From assembly GCA_021442155.1 (NCBI GenBank), contig CM038216.1:85594945-85658944 (forward strand): 64,000 nt of DNA, in the 5' to 3' direction. This stretch comes from Cymbidium sinense (lineage: Eukaryota > Streptophyta > Magnoliopsida > Asparagales > Orchidaceae). The notes beneath the pieces are model-generated. The model was given only the letters and a program-made list of their open reading frames with translations, searched no databases and was not told where the DNA came from. Positions 36,131-47,759 of the stretch are shown piece after piece (within the stretch, counting starts at the first letter, position 1; each line of letters begins with the position of its first letter). A program made the position numbers and the translations under genes.

Positions 36131-36905
36131 ATGATCTGACCTCCACTAGGAAGAGGAAGAGGCCAGTTTAGAGGTTCTCCAAGGGGTGGAAAACCTCATT
36201 ATTGGCCACCCAATAGAAGATATGTCCTAGCTACAATGAGTACACCTGCTATCCATATAAACTTAGAATCTAGTTTATAGGATGAGTCTTATATGGTTAG
36301 CACACTAGCTAGCTCTTCTCAGCAGTAGATTCCCTTGGAGGTGACACTTGAGATAGATAGCGATGAACACCGGGCTCTAAAGCACAGCATAAGTGTATCC
36401 AAGTATATATGTGAAATAATCAGGCATCAGTTGGGAACCTTAGCTCTAACCCCACTTTCCTCTCAAAATATTGATGGTTTGGTAGTTAAGGAAGCCCCTA
36501 ATTCATCCATAGGTGTGAAGACTCAGAGGTTCTTTTAGGGAGCATCATCCTCAAGTCAAGAAGTTGATGTAGAACTTGAGGATGATTCATATAAAAATTT
36601 AATAGAATTGTCTTTTGATTGGTACTTTCCTTGTGTTCATAATTTAGTAAAAAAAGGGTTCATCCCACATACTTGGTCAAATCACAAGTTAGACTACTTC
36701 GAAAGAATATGTAAGAACAAATGCAAAAGCTCTCAATCAAGACCAGGACTAGGAATCGGTATAGTGGGTCAAGTCGATGATGATGATTATTGCTTAGTCC
36801 TCACTAAAGGTTCTTTTCAAATCACATTAACTTATATGAGGAGCTATGCTTAGAAACTTCAGATGATCCAGATAATTTTGAAGTCAAAGATGCACCGCTA
36901 GAGTT
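36131..36905 (+). pseudogene. Gypsy gag end and pre-RT region, broken
   Basis: At about 36145-36245 the plus strand encodes an Arg/Gly-rich piece (PLGRGRGQFRGSPRGGKPHY), as at a gag C-terminus. Frames 36335-36538 and 36608-36853 follow (SFDWYFPCVHNLVKKGFIPH near 36610). The position suits the protease and spacer region of Tat elements, but I cannot see a protease Asp-Thr/Ser-Gly motif. Two stops split the segment. Confidence 0.55.
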
Positions 36906-37700
36906 TGAAGAAGACATCAAGTAAACCATTGACGAGCTCAAGGAAATCAACTTAAGTATTGAAGAAGATCCATGCCTGACATATATCAGTTCTTTATTGA
37001 ATGAAATTGAAACTAATGACTTAGTTAGGCTATTGACTAAGTTTAAGGACTGCTTTGCATGGAGTTATGAAGAGATGCCTAGATTGGCTCCATAAACTAG
37101 CAATAGAGCCTCCTGCTAACCCTATCAAGAAAGCTCCTAGACGCATGTGATTAGACATAGAACAATAGGTCATTTATGAAGTAAAAAATTGATCGATGTT
37201 GGCTTCATCCGAGAAGAAAAATACCCTACCTGGTTAGTTAGTGTCATCCCAGTTAAGAAAAAGAATGGCCAAATTCACATATGCGTTGATTTTAGGTATT
37301 TAAATAAGGCATGTCCAAAAGATGAATTTCCACTACCAATCTCAAAGCTGATGGTGGACATTGCCTCAGCTCATGCAGTCTTCTATTTTATGGATGGATC
37401 TTTTGTATATAACCAAATAAAGATGACTCCTAAAGATGAAAGAAACACTACTTTTAGAATACCTATCAAAATCTATTGCTATAAGGTCATGCCTTTCAAC
37501 CTTAAAAATGCTGGTGCTACATATCAGCGGGCTATGACTCAAATCTTCAACGAACTCATTCATCATCAAATCAAGTGCTATGCCGATGATCTTGTGGTCA
37601 AAAGTAGAAAAAAGAAAGACCATCTCTTTGATTTAAGAGTCATTTTTGAATAGTTAAAGTAATTTAACCTTAAAATGAACCCCTTGAAATGTGCATTCGG
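36906..37700 (+). pseudogene. Gypsy reverse transcriptase (Tat type), broken
   Basis: Starts with the pre-RT motif DCFAWSYEEMPRLAP (about 37050-37095). The open frame 37189-37653 follows with DVGFIREEKYPTWL, VIPVKKKNGQIHICVDFRYL, ACPKDEFPLP, FYFMDGSFVYNQIKM, KVMPFNLKNAGATYQRAM and the catalytic YADDLVVKS. The catalytic Asp pair is retained. Stops lie before 37189 and just after 37653 (VIFE, then TAG), so the polyprotein is not continuous. Confidence 0.93.
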
Positions 37701-37949
37701 AGTAGCTTCAGGGAATCAAAATTGATTTGGAGAAGATCAAGGCAATATTAGAAATGCCCCTAAAAGTTTAACTCAACTCAAATCATTCCATATATCTAAG
37801 ATGCTTTATATCCAACCTATAGGGAAGATGTCAGCCATTCTCAACACTTGTAAAAAAGGATGCCAAGTTCAAGTGGGATGATAAGTGTGAGCATGCCTTC
37901 GAAGACATTAAGCATTACCTGATGATGCCGCGTTCTAGCCCTATCTGGA

Positions 37950-38270
37950 AAGCCACTCATACTTTACACTGCTATGTTAGATGACTCCTTGGTGCTTTGT
38001 TGGCCCAAGCCAATGATGAAGGGAAGGAAAACACACTCTACTACCTCACCTATCATCTAATCCCTACTAAGGCTAATTATCCACTCATTGAGAGGCATTT
38101 TCTAGCTTTAATCTTTGCATCGCAAAAGCTATAGTACTACATGCTTCCTCATAAGGTGAACTTAATCTCTAGGATGAATCCACTACAGTATCTCATGACA
38201 TTACCGACACTATCCAGACGGTTGGTATGACGGTCCATGATCCTCTTGCAATTTTACATTACCTTCGTAC
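37950..38270 (+). pseudogene. Gypsy first RNase H domain, broken
   Basis: One frame reads LGALLAQANDEGKENTLYYL, then KANYPLIERHFLALIFASQKL, a stop, YYMLPHKVNLISRMNPLQYL. These are the usual blocks of the RT-attached RNase H of Ty3/gypsy pol. The preceding connection segment (37700-37950) is in mixed frames. Confidence 0.82.
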
Positions 38271-38394
38271 CCCTTCGTGTAGTGAAAGGACAAGCACTAG
38301 TAGATTTATTAGCATCACACTCACTTTCGGCTGACTTTCTTCTTAATGATGGTCTCCCCGATGAATAAATCATTAACATAGGGGATACTAGCAT

Positions 38395-38790
38395 TCCCTA
38401 CTGGGAGATGTACTTTGATGGTGCGACTTTCTCTTAAAGAGGAGAAGAACCATAATCTACTACTCCAGGAAAGGCAGGGGTAGGAATAGTTCTCTTAATT
38501 TAAGACCATGATGTGATGAGATTCTCATATCATCTGTCCAATCCTTACACCAACAATGAAGTCAAATATGAGGCTCTGATTGTTGCTGTAGAGTTAGCCA
38601 CTACTCTAAGCATCCAGAACACCAACATCTTCTTGGATTCTTAACTAGTTATCAACCAAATCCCTCGATCCTATAAGGTTACAAAGCCCAAGCTCCATCA
38701 CTACCACAAGTACACCATGGATTTATTGGCCCAAATCCCGAGGTTACCATTTATAAGATTCTTGAGGAGAGAACATCATAGCATATGCTT
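38395..38790 (+). pseudogene. Gypsy second (archaeal-type) RNase H, broken
   Basis: Reads WEMYFDGATFS, stops, GKAGVGIVLLI, then a stop, FSYHLSNPYTNNEVKYEALI, IFLDS, a stop in place of the following Gln, LVINQI. The Asp-Glu-Asp order (FDGA, YEAL, LDS) and placement after a first RNase H are the hallmark of the additional RNase H in the Tat lineage. At least three in-frame stops are present. Confidence 0.85.
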
Positions 38791-39039
38791 TAGCGCCAAA
38801 GAGTTCAAGTTGGCATGCAGATGAGACCATATCAATAAAGGTCCAAAATAGATAAGTCTTATCTCTTATTGATATTAAACTCATCAAAAAGTATTTTCTT
38901 GAAGGGAGGTTTCCATTTCTAAGAAGGATGAGGAGTTAGATTTGAGGCAACCATTCATGGATTACTTAAATAAAGGAAAACTACCTCAAGAGAAGTCCCA
39001 AGCCCATCAGATGAAGCAGAGAGCATTTTTCTATGCTCT

Positions 39040-40167
39040 TATGGATGGTGTCTTGTACCGGTGGTCTTTCGATTATATGTTTGTTTAGACATGCACGAAG
39101 CCCATAAGATCATGACCGAGGTACACTTAGGATTATGTGGAGCCAACCAATCTGATCCAAAGATGAAAGCCAAGATCAAGAGACTAGGATACTACTGGTC
39201 ATCGATGATTAAAGATTACATGGATAGAACTAGGAGATGCAACTAATGTCAAATACATGGTGTGGTCCTACACTAACCACCCAACATTCTATATCCTACA
39301 TTGGCCTCATGTCCATTCGAGTGTTGGGGTACCAACATAGTGGGTTCAACTGATCCTCATTCTTCCAAGGGTCATCAGTTCATCTTAGCTACTACTAACT
39401 ATTTTTCCAAATGAACATTAGTGATTTAGCTCAGAGAAGTCACAGTTCAGCAAGTGCTCTAGTTTTTTAGGAATCATATCATATATAGGTTCAAAGTGCC
39501 TCGATGAATTATAACTGATATTGGTATTGCATTCAAGAGCACCGAGATCAAAAACTTTGCCTAGAGACATAGCATATTTTGGAGATATTCTACCATCAAA
39601 TACTTGACGGTAAGTGGCCTAGGTGAAGCCTTCAACAAAACTCTCATATAAATACTAAAGAAGACACTCGACATCAATAAGAGATAGCGGCATGAGCAGT
39701 TAGTTGAAGCCTTGTGGGCCTATCGCACCACATATAGAACTCCAACTCACTCTACTCCTTTCTCCTTAGTGTATGGATCCAAAGTCATTCTACCATTAGA
39801 AGTCTAACTCCCATCACTAAGGATAGTTGTGGGTAGCCAGATCACAACAGAGTAGAATGCAAAGTTACGGTTAGAGGAGCTTGAAAGATTGAAGGAGAGA
39901 TGCCTACGGGCATGCCAAAATCTCGAATTATAGAAAGCTAAAATGATTCAAGCTCATAACAAGTTGGCCCATCCTAGAGCTTTTCAAGTAGGACATCTTA
40001 TTTTAGTTCTAAGGAGATCAATTGTTGCCCATCGTAGGATGGGAGGCAAGTTTGAACTCACTTGGGAAGATCCTTTTGCCATAGAGAAGCATACCAAGGA
40101 GGATCTTATCAGCTTATTAATTATAAGGGAGAGCACCCAATTCTTCCAATCAATGGGCTCTACTTAA
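39040..40167 (+). pseudogene. Gypsy integrase, broken, first catalytic Asp altered
   Basis: The zinc-binding N-terminus shows HEAHKIMTEVHLGLCGAN and CN*CQIHG (HHCC, with a stop inside). The core reads CPFECWGTNIVGSTDPHSSK, where families have Asp in the WGxD block, so the first catalytic Asp is Asn here (AAC, a G-to-A change). ITDIG keeps the second Asp, and GLGEAFNKTL keeps the Glu. Then come ALWAYRTTYRTPTHSTPFSL and VYGSKVILPLEV. The C-terminal end has RMGGKFELTWEDPFAIEK (to 40167). Many TAG/TGA stops. Confidence 0.9.
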
Positions 40168-41910
40168 AGAAATAGTATAAATCATGTTTCAAAATAATTA
40201 TCATCAATGAAAATTCCATTTTGAATTCAATCTCTTTCATGTTGAAAGTATTCTTGTTTGTGAATCCACCATGATGAGTTTAGGGTAGTTGTAAGGAACC
40301 TGAGCGGCGTCCTACCCTTCATCAACACAACACAAACATAAACTATATATAAACATATAAAATAAATACATATCTTTTGTATCAGGCTACTCTTAATTAA
40401 GATAATGCTCCCAATGGCATTCACTTAATAGATACTCTAGGTCTGACTGATGTGCTACCCTAGTAGTGTGTCACCCTAGTGGTCTTCTTGCTCTGGAGGA
40501 TGTAAGTCTACTACACTTTCATTCAGTGCTTATCCACTGCACACCAACGAGTGCCTTGTTACTTTGGCAGGCTTTATTACGTGGTTGATAAGCTACCTCA
40601 TGTTGGCTTCATTTAAGAGGATGTGAGTCTGCTATGGTTTCTTTATGAATAAGCCTTCGTGCATTGACTAGGTTGAGCATATTTTAGGTTTAGGATAAGT
40701 TCCCTAGTGGCGCCTTCCCTCATGACTACTTCAAGTCAGGTCCTTCCGTCTCCGCTTAATAGTTGCTCTAGGTTAGCATCTATCGATACATGACTATGGC
40801 TCAGTTCCTTGGAAAGTTGTAAGCCTACATGCTTTCTTCCCAAATTGATCTGCACAAACGAAGCAGGTTGGTTGGTTCTCACTATGTCGGATACACCACT
40901 CATGAGATACACCTTAGGTTGGTTGGTTACACCTTATGATACACTCATGGCGGTGAGTCTCTGTGCTTTCTCAGAGTTGGACATACATGATTTCTTTTTT
41001 GGCTGATAACACCCCAAAACACCTCCCTATAGGTACTATATTTGGATCATTTGCTCCCATATAGACACTACCTGGGTTACTAGTGGATTGGACAGTTCCC
41101 CTTTCCTAGTAACCACTCCTATGGTTAGAGAATTCATCCTATGGATATGCAAAATCTCCCTTGGTCTAGTAAATTTGAGACAAGTCAAGGCTGACATAGC
41201 CCCTTCCAACATCACATAGAAGGTCCAAAACATGTAAAAAAATATATATTCATGATATAAGTCCCTAGTGAATACTCAATAATTTGCCCCAGTTGATTTA
41301 TTTGTTATCTTTATAGGTCACCTACTTATTCTCTACTTTAGAAGATGTAAGTCTACTATGCATTTTTCCTAGGACAATCATTGCACACTGAAAGGCAACC
41401 CCTTAGGTTGGCTAGCTCTACCCCACATCCAGTAGACTATTCCTTTGGATTTGTAAATCTTAGATAGGACAAGTTTGATATAGCCCCTTCTCAGTGGGTC
41501 CATCGTACACCAACATGGTCCATAAATTAAATCTATCAAATTTGACCAAGCTCACATCTCCGGCGGATATGCCCATAATTTGAAATCAAACTAAACCAAA
41601 CAAACCACATCAAATCACATGAAATTAGAATAAAATTAATCCTGACTACTTTTGAGTTGACATAAGTCCCCAATGACATTGACCTAGTAGTTGCCCTAGG
41701 TCAGGTTCGATTTGTTGTGCATCCAACAGGTCACTAGTGGTTGTTCCTCACTTTGGAAGATGCAAGTTGCTATGCCTTCTTCTTAGCATCATTGCACCGA
41801 AGGCAACCCCTTTAGTTGGCTAGCTCGCCTGATATAGACTATCCCTTTGGACTTGTAAACCTGAGGTAGATCAAGGTGGATATAGCCCTTCTTAGTGGGT
41901 CCAACATACA
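40168..41910 (+). repeat. 3' region of the gypsy element with degenerate tandem repeats
   Basis: After the integrase, a phrase of the type GGAAGATGTAAGTCTACTATGC recurs with changes near 40493, 40614, 40811, 41337 and 41752. A larger phrase (AAGGCAACCCCTTAGGTTGG ... GACTATCCCTTTGG ... TATAGCCC ... GTGGGTCCA) is clearly repeated at about 41390-41510 and 41810-41910, offset about 415 bp. Tandem repeats in the 3' untranslated part are a known habit of Tat elements. No coding sequence seen. Confidence 0.7.
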
Positions 41911-42995
41911 TCGACCGGATCCATACATTAACTTAGATTAAATTAAACCCATTCTGACTTTCCTTAATATAGTTAAATCACACCCTTCTCTCGAGTAGAG
42001 CCCCAAATCATATATAAACAAGTTAAACAAACAAATCAAATTCAAAATCAACCTCCCCAGTGGAACCAAATTAACTTCCCTAGTCTAAATCAAAGAAATC
42101 CAACCAAACTCTTATCCCCGATACATCCCCAAACAAATTTATGAAATCAAACTCAAATCCCAATCCTATGGATAGTGAACACGGTTCCTGGATGGTTCAT
42201 ATAACTCCCAGACTCGAGCCCATATCTCTAGCAGATATGCATCCACATCAATTAAAATAAATCAAATTAAAGTCAATTTGATCTTAATCTCTAGAGGATT
42301 ATAGATTCTTATACCCAACGGATCTTCATTCCATAAATCATATAATCAAATCAAAGTCAAACCTTATCCCTAGCAAATTTTCTTCATCCATGCCTCGACA
42401 TAGACCCCTCACATGTCATGTCCAATGCGTGTGTGATCCCCTATCAGATCTCCCTCCATGTCCTTGACATGAAATTCTCATCAAATCTTATTTCTTCTCT
42501 TATGCACACCTTTAATACTTCAACCAAAAGCCTAACAATGTATTTTCTCAAATTACATCATCTTAACATTATAATCAATATTTTATGATTTGATGGTGCA
42601 AGCTCACTAACTATACAATATCATGCTATACATATTATAAATGTAAATTAACACACTATATTATATTATAATATATGATGTTATATTATAATTTTCTATA
42701 ATATAATATATTGTGTAACATTACACCTCATTAAAATCACTTAAAATTAAAAAAATAATAAATATTCTTAAAATATGATTAATGTCCATTTTAGGTGTAA
42801 AATAGTTATTTTTCTATTAGAAATGGTACAAAATAGCATAATTTTGGTGTTTCTTCTTGGTGTGTGCCATGAATTTGGCCAAATTCTTCCATCTCCACTT
42901 TCAAATTAAGTTTTTTGTGAGTTTTGACCCAATGTATTATAATAAAAGTAAAACATACTAAAATGTACAGTAACTTTTAGTAACACACCAAAACA

Positions 42996-43033
<38 letters not shown>

Positions 43034-43984
43034 ATATTGTTATACATATATTAATATGTTTTCATGTAATATATTATCTTACATTACACCTTAAAATGAT
43101 CACTTTAAGCAAAAAAATTTTAAAATTTTGAAAATTGAACATTATTTTGGATGCAAAATTCCATTCTTTTGATTAAATGACACACCATAGCACACCCCAA
43201 TGATGCTCCCTAAAGCTTACCCTAAATTAGGCTAAATCCCATCATCTCAGCATATAAATCAATATTTTTATAAATTTGACTAATATAAACTCTACTACAT
43301 CATACTATAACAAACTAAAATATGCTAAACACAAGTAGTAATACACAATAGTATGCTATAATGCATGATGTTGCACTATGTTATGGCATCTTATATTATA
43401 ATACACTATAACATATTATGTTATATTATATTGCATATCACATCACAAGGGATTGCTCAAGATAAAAAAATCATAAAATTAGTCTAAATAATAAAAAACT
43501 ATATATTTTAGTCATATCACTTAGATATTTTAAATTAAAACAATATATTATGATTCCATGCTCTACCTATTATGAATTTGGCCAAATTCCACCATTTTAA
43601 AGTCTAAATAAACATTTTTATAAATAATGCTAGTGTAGGCTCGACTGCATTATTATAAAATACTAAAATAATTTAAAAACATATATATTATAATATGATG
43701 TTATACTATGCTACAACATATAATATTTATTTTGAACATAAAATCTTACTTTTAGACTACAAGTGGCGTATCATAGCTTTGGAACAACAACTAATTCCCA
43801 CTTCAAATTTAACAAATTTCATCATCGACTTATTAAATCAATTTTTTTATGATTTATATTATTATAACTATAGACGCATACCATAAACATTTTAAAACAT
43901 CTTATAACATCTAAAACACATCAATACATGCTCAAATATATGATGCTACATTATACTATAACATATGGTAATATAATATGATTT
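41911..43984. other. AT-rich non-coding sequence, possible 3' LTR or flank
   Basis: Low-GC sequence with repeated ATCAAATCAAA words (41911-42600) and then many ATATTATA/TGATGTTATA words (42600-43984). It holds an (AT)n microsatellite at about 42999-43030. The phrase GGCCAAATTC(T/C)(T/A)CCA recurs near 42874 and 43572. No gene or paired LTR identified; the frame 43695-43886 is unsupported. Confidence 0.45.
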
Positions 43985-44417
43985 AAGGTTAGGGTTTAAA
44001 GTATTCAAATCTCTAATAGTCAAGGGAAAGTCTCTTAAAGACATCTTCTTTAGCTACCATAACTATGTTTGGATTAGGTCATTCTTTAGATCTACTCCTA
44101 ATGACATCTTTATTCAAGGTTTAGGGTTTAGGGTTAGGGTTAAAGGTTATTTTGAGCATTAGGTTTAGGGTTTAGGGTTTTGGGATTATGGTTTAGGATT
44201 TAAGGTTGTATGTTTTAGATTTTAGGGTTTATGGTTCTTGGGTTTTGGGTTTAGGGTTTAGAGTTTAGGGTTTTAAGGTTTAGGGTTTATTTATTAGGGT
44301 TTAATGTTTAGGGTTTAGGGTTTAGGGTTTAGGGTTTAAGGTTTAGGGTTTTTAGGATTTAGAGTTTAGGGTTTAGGGTTTAGGTTTTAGGTTTAGAGTT
44401 TAAGTTTTAGTTTAAGG
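43985..44417. repeat. Junction sequence then telomere-like array
   Basis: About 43985-44115 is unique sequence of unknown origin. 44116-44417 is a telomere-like array including four perfect TTTAGGG units at 44307-44334, ending at the GRP copy 9 poly(T). Confidence 0.7.
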
Positions 44418-44903
44418 TTTTTTAATAGAGAATAAATTCATGTTCAACATTTCTTCTTTTCAATTTCATGAACCAAGTAGCACACCTAGTTTTCTAGGAC
44501 ACAAGCCATGACATAAATAAAAAATTAGAACCCATAGAGCAAATCAAAAACTTTAGGTAAGTAGAACCATCTTTACTTTAAAGACATTGTTCCATAAGCA
44601 GCAGATCAGATTGATAGTTCTTTAATTTTTGCAGTTCCCATCAGAACCACCCCTGCCTCTCATGTAGCGGGATACGCCATCATATTCTTGATCTCTCCCT
44701 CTGCCACCACCACAGTTGTAACCTCCATTGTTCCTCTCTCCTCCATAACCACCACTGCTTTGACTACCACCTCCATATCCACGACTACCTCCAGATCCCA
44801 CACCACCACTGTAATAACCGCTACCATCGCCTTCGCCTCCACTGCTAGATCTAGATTGAGCCTAGTTGACGGCGATGTTCCTGTCATCAAGGTTCTACTC
44901 ATT
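44418..44903 (-). pseudogene. GRP fragment copy 9, with shared nonsense codon
   Basis: Antisense GRP 3' fragment (T-run 44418-44423) with 3' UTR, Gly-rich tail and RRM end. The sense strand reads GTCAACTAGGCTCAATCTAG, with TAG in place of the Gln of ITVNQAQ, as in copies 5 and 10. It begins the first of two units of about 1.66-1.69 kb in direct tandem. Confidence 0.87.
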
Positions 44904-46073
44904 CTTAGGGTTTAGGGTTAATTTAGGGTTAGTTTAGGGTTTAGGGTTTAGGGTTTTGGGTTTTGGGTTTAATGTTTACTGTTGTAGGTTTTAAGGTTTA
45001 GGGTTTAGGGTTTAGGGTTTAGAGTTTTGGGTTTAGGGTTTTAGGGTTTAGGGTTTAGGGTTTAGGGTTTCGGGTTTAGAGTTTAGGGTTTAGAGTTTTG
45101 GGGTTTAGGGTTAGTTTTAGGGTTTAGGGTTTAGGGTTTAGGGTTCAGGATTTTGGGTTTAGGTTTTTTTAATTAAGTAAACTAGTAGGTTTGGGTTTAT
45201 TTAGTTTATTTTTTATTTATTTTAGTTTATTCTATATTTTTAATTTAGTTTAGTTTATTTATTTTTTCTTAGGTTTTATATTTTAGTTCAATTTTTTGGT
45301 TTAGGTTTATTTTTTAGTTGACTTTCATTTTTATTTTATATTTTAGGCTTAGGTTTTATTTTTTACTTTTAGGTTTAGGTTTAGGTTTATATTTTATATT
45401 TTTAGGTTTCTATTTTAGGTTTTTATTTTAAGTTTTTATTTGGTTTTATTTTTTTGTTTAGGTTTAGGTTTATTTTTTGTTTATTTTATTTTAATTAGTT
45501 TAATTTAAGGTTTAGGTTTAGTTTATTTTAGGTTTAGGTTTAGGTTTTATTTATTTTAGCTTAGTTTATTTTAGTTTAGGTTTAGGTTTATTTTATTTTA
45601 TTTTTATTTTAAGTTTAGTTTTTTTTTAGTTTAGGATTTAGGTTTTATTTTTTATTTATTTTTAGGTTTCTTTTTTAAGTTTAGGTTTTTATTTAATTAT
45701 TATATTATTTTATTTTAAGTTTTTTTTATTAGGTTTAGTTTTTCTTTTATTTAGTTTTTTTTATTTTTGTTTAGTTTAGGTTTTTATTTATTTTATTTTA
45801 ATTTAATATTTATTTTTTTGTTTTATTTTCTTTTTAGGTTTAGGTTTAAGTTTCAATTTTAGTTTATGTTTTTATTTTATTTTTATTTTTTATTTTATTT
45901 TGGTTTTGGTTTTTTCCTTTATTTTATTTTTAGGTTTTATTTAGTTTAGGTTTAGGTTTTTAGTTATTTATTGCTTAGGGTTTAGGGTTTAGGGTTACTT
46001 TAGGGTTTAGGGTTTGGGTTTTAGGGTTTAGGGTTTAAGGTTTGGTGTTTAGGTTTTAGTTTAGGGTTTAAGG
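44904..46073. repeat. Telomere-like array, T-rich monomer, telomere-like array
   Basis: The array 44904-45165 opens with TTTAGGGTTAATTTAGGG, a variant shared only with the block after copy 10. The monomer 45166-45965 opens AATTAAGTAAACTAGTAGG. Array 45966-46073. The whole block matches 46564-47759 closely, so it is one half of a recent tandem duplication. Confidence 0.83.
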
Positions 46074-46563
46074 TTTTTTTTTAACAAAGAACAAATTCAA
46101 ATTCAACATTTCTACTTTTCGATTTCATTAACCAAGTAGCACCCCAAGTTTTCTAAGACACAGGCAATGACATAGATAAAAAATGAATACCCATAGAGCA
46201 AATCAAAATCCTTACATAAGTATAATCATCTCTGCTTGAAAGACACAGTTCCATAAGTACCAAATTGGATGGGTCATTCTTCAGTTTCTCCAGTTCCCAT
46301 TAGAACCACCGCCGCCTCTCGAGTAGCGGGATCTGCCATGATATCCCTGATCTCTCCCTCTGCCACCACCACAACTATAGCCTCCCTCGCTTCTCGCACC
46401 TCCATAACCACCACTGCTTCGACCACCACCTCCATATCCACCATCACCTCCAGATCCCCCACCACCACTATGATAAGTGTTGTATCTGCCTTCGCCTCCA
46501 CCACTAGATCTAAACTGAGCCTAGTTGACGGTGATGTTCCTGTCATCAAGGTTCTGCCCATTC
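46074..46563 (-). pseudogene. GRP fragment copy 10, nearly open frame with one nonsense codon
   Basis: Best-preserved full-length fragment. On the minus strand one frame runs from ITVN, then TAG (for Gln), AQFRSSGGGEG, SGGGGSGGDGGYGGGGRSS, GGYGGARSEGGYSCGGG, GRDQGYHGRSRYSRGGGG and SNGNWRN to a stop. The rest of the frame stays open. The 3' UTR and T-run 46074-46082 follow. The RRM core, start codon and promoter are missing, so it cannot make a GRP. The TAG is shared with copies 5 and 9. Confidence 0.9.
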
Positions 46564-47759
46564 TTAGGGTTTAAGTTTAATTTAGGGTTAGTTTAGGATT
46601 TAGGGTTTAGGGTTTAGGGTTTCGAGTTTAATGTTTACGGTTGTAGGTTTTAAGGTTTAGGGTTTAGGGTTTAGGGTTTAGAGTTTTGGGTTTAGGGTTT
46701 TAGGATTTAGGGTTTAGGGTTTAGGGTTTACTACTTTAGGGTTTAGGGTTTAGGGTTTAGAGTTTAGGGTTTAGAGTTTAGGGTTTAGGGTTAGTTTTAG
46801 GGTTTAGGGTTTAGGGTTTAGGGTTCAGGATTTAGGGATTAGTTTTTTTTTAATTAAGTAAACTTGTAGGTTTAGGTTTATTTAGTTTATTTTTTATTTT
46901 TTTGAGTTTATTCTATTTTTTTATTTATTTTAGTTTATTTATTTTTGCTTAGGTTTTATATTTTAGCTTATTTTTTAGCTTTAGGTTTATTTTTTAGTTG
47001 AGTTTTATTTTTATTTTATATTTTAGGCTTAGGTTTTATTATTTAGTTTTAGGTTTAGGTTTAGGTTTATATTATATTTTTTTAGGTTTATGTTTTACAT
47101 TTTTATTTTAAATTTTTTTGGGTTTTATTTTTTAGTTTAGGTTTAGGTTTATTTTTAGTTTATTTTATTTTATTTAGTTTAATTTAAGGTTTATGTTTAG
47201 TTTATTTAGGTTTAGGTTTAGGTTTTATTTATTTTAGGTTAGTTTATTTTAGTTTAGGTTTAGGTTTATTTTATTTTGTTTATTTTATTTTTATTTTTGG
47301 TTTAAGTTATTTTTTAGTTTAGGATTTACGTTTTATTTTTTATTTATTTTTAGGTTTATTTTTTAGGTTTAAGTTTTTATTTAGTTATTATTTTATTTTA
47401 TTTTAGGTTTATTTTTTTTATGTTAGGTTTAGTTTTTCTTTTATTTAGTTATTTTTATTTTTTTGTTTAGTTTAGGTTTTTATTTTTTTTATTTTAATTT
47501 AATATTTATTTTTTGTTTTATTTTCATTTAGGTTTAGGTTTAAGTTTCAGTTTTAGTTTATGTTTTTATTTTATTTTTATTTTTTATTTTATTTTGGTTT
47601 TGGTTTTTTCATTTATTTTATTTTTAGGTTTTAGTTAGTTTAGGTTTAGGTTTTTAGCTATTTAGGGCTTAGGGTTTAGAGTTACTTTAAGGTTTAGCGT
47701 TTGGGTTTTAGGGTTTAGGGTTTAAGGTTTGGTGTTTATGTTTTAGTTTAGGGTTTAAG
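46564..47759. repeat. Telomere-like array, T-rich monomer, telomere-like array (duplicate block)
   Basis: Same order and variant words as 44904-46073: TTTAATGTTTACGGTTGTAGG near 46627, TTTAGGCTTAGG near 47020, GGTTTTGGTTTTTTC near 47592. The monomer is about 46849-47660. No gene. Confidence 0.83.

Larger units (their letters stand above)
34291..43984 (+). mobile_element. Tat-lineage Ty3/gypsy LTR retrotransposon, decayed
   Basis: A plus-strand Ty3/gypsy element with order (gag remnant)-(protease region)-RT-RNase H-second RNase H-integrase, followed by a long 3' region with degenerate tandem repeats. Two RNase H domains and the pol motifs (FAWSYEEMP, YADDLVVKS, LVYGSKV) point to the Tat lineage. 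Every domain has stops or frameshifts. I could not find the two LTRs, a primer-binding site or a target-site duplication, so the outer limits are only where satellite sequence stops. Some of 34291-36130 and 41900-43984 may be other AT-rich inserts. Confidence 0.82.

Noticed and set aside
35952..36146. Minus-strand frame upstream of gypsy pol
   Set aside because: No recognisable motif, opposite to the element and in a region expected to be leader or gag.
37366..37623. Minus-strand frame over the gypsy reverse transcriptase
   Set aside because: Antisense to a clear RT with YADD; a shadow.
43695..43886. Plus-strand frame of 63 codons in the AT-rich flank of the gypsy element
   Set aside because: Tyr/Asn/Ile-rich product of AT-rich DNA with no motif; chance frame.
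18832..46574. Thr/Ser/Ile-rich plus-strand frames and Val/Met-rich minus-strand frames over GRP fragments
   Set aside because: They are other frames of the Gly-rich GRP coding sequence (GGN codons read as TCC/ACC on the opposite strand or shifted). The GRP frame ending in WRN is the real one.
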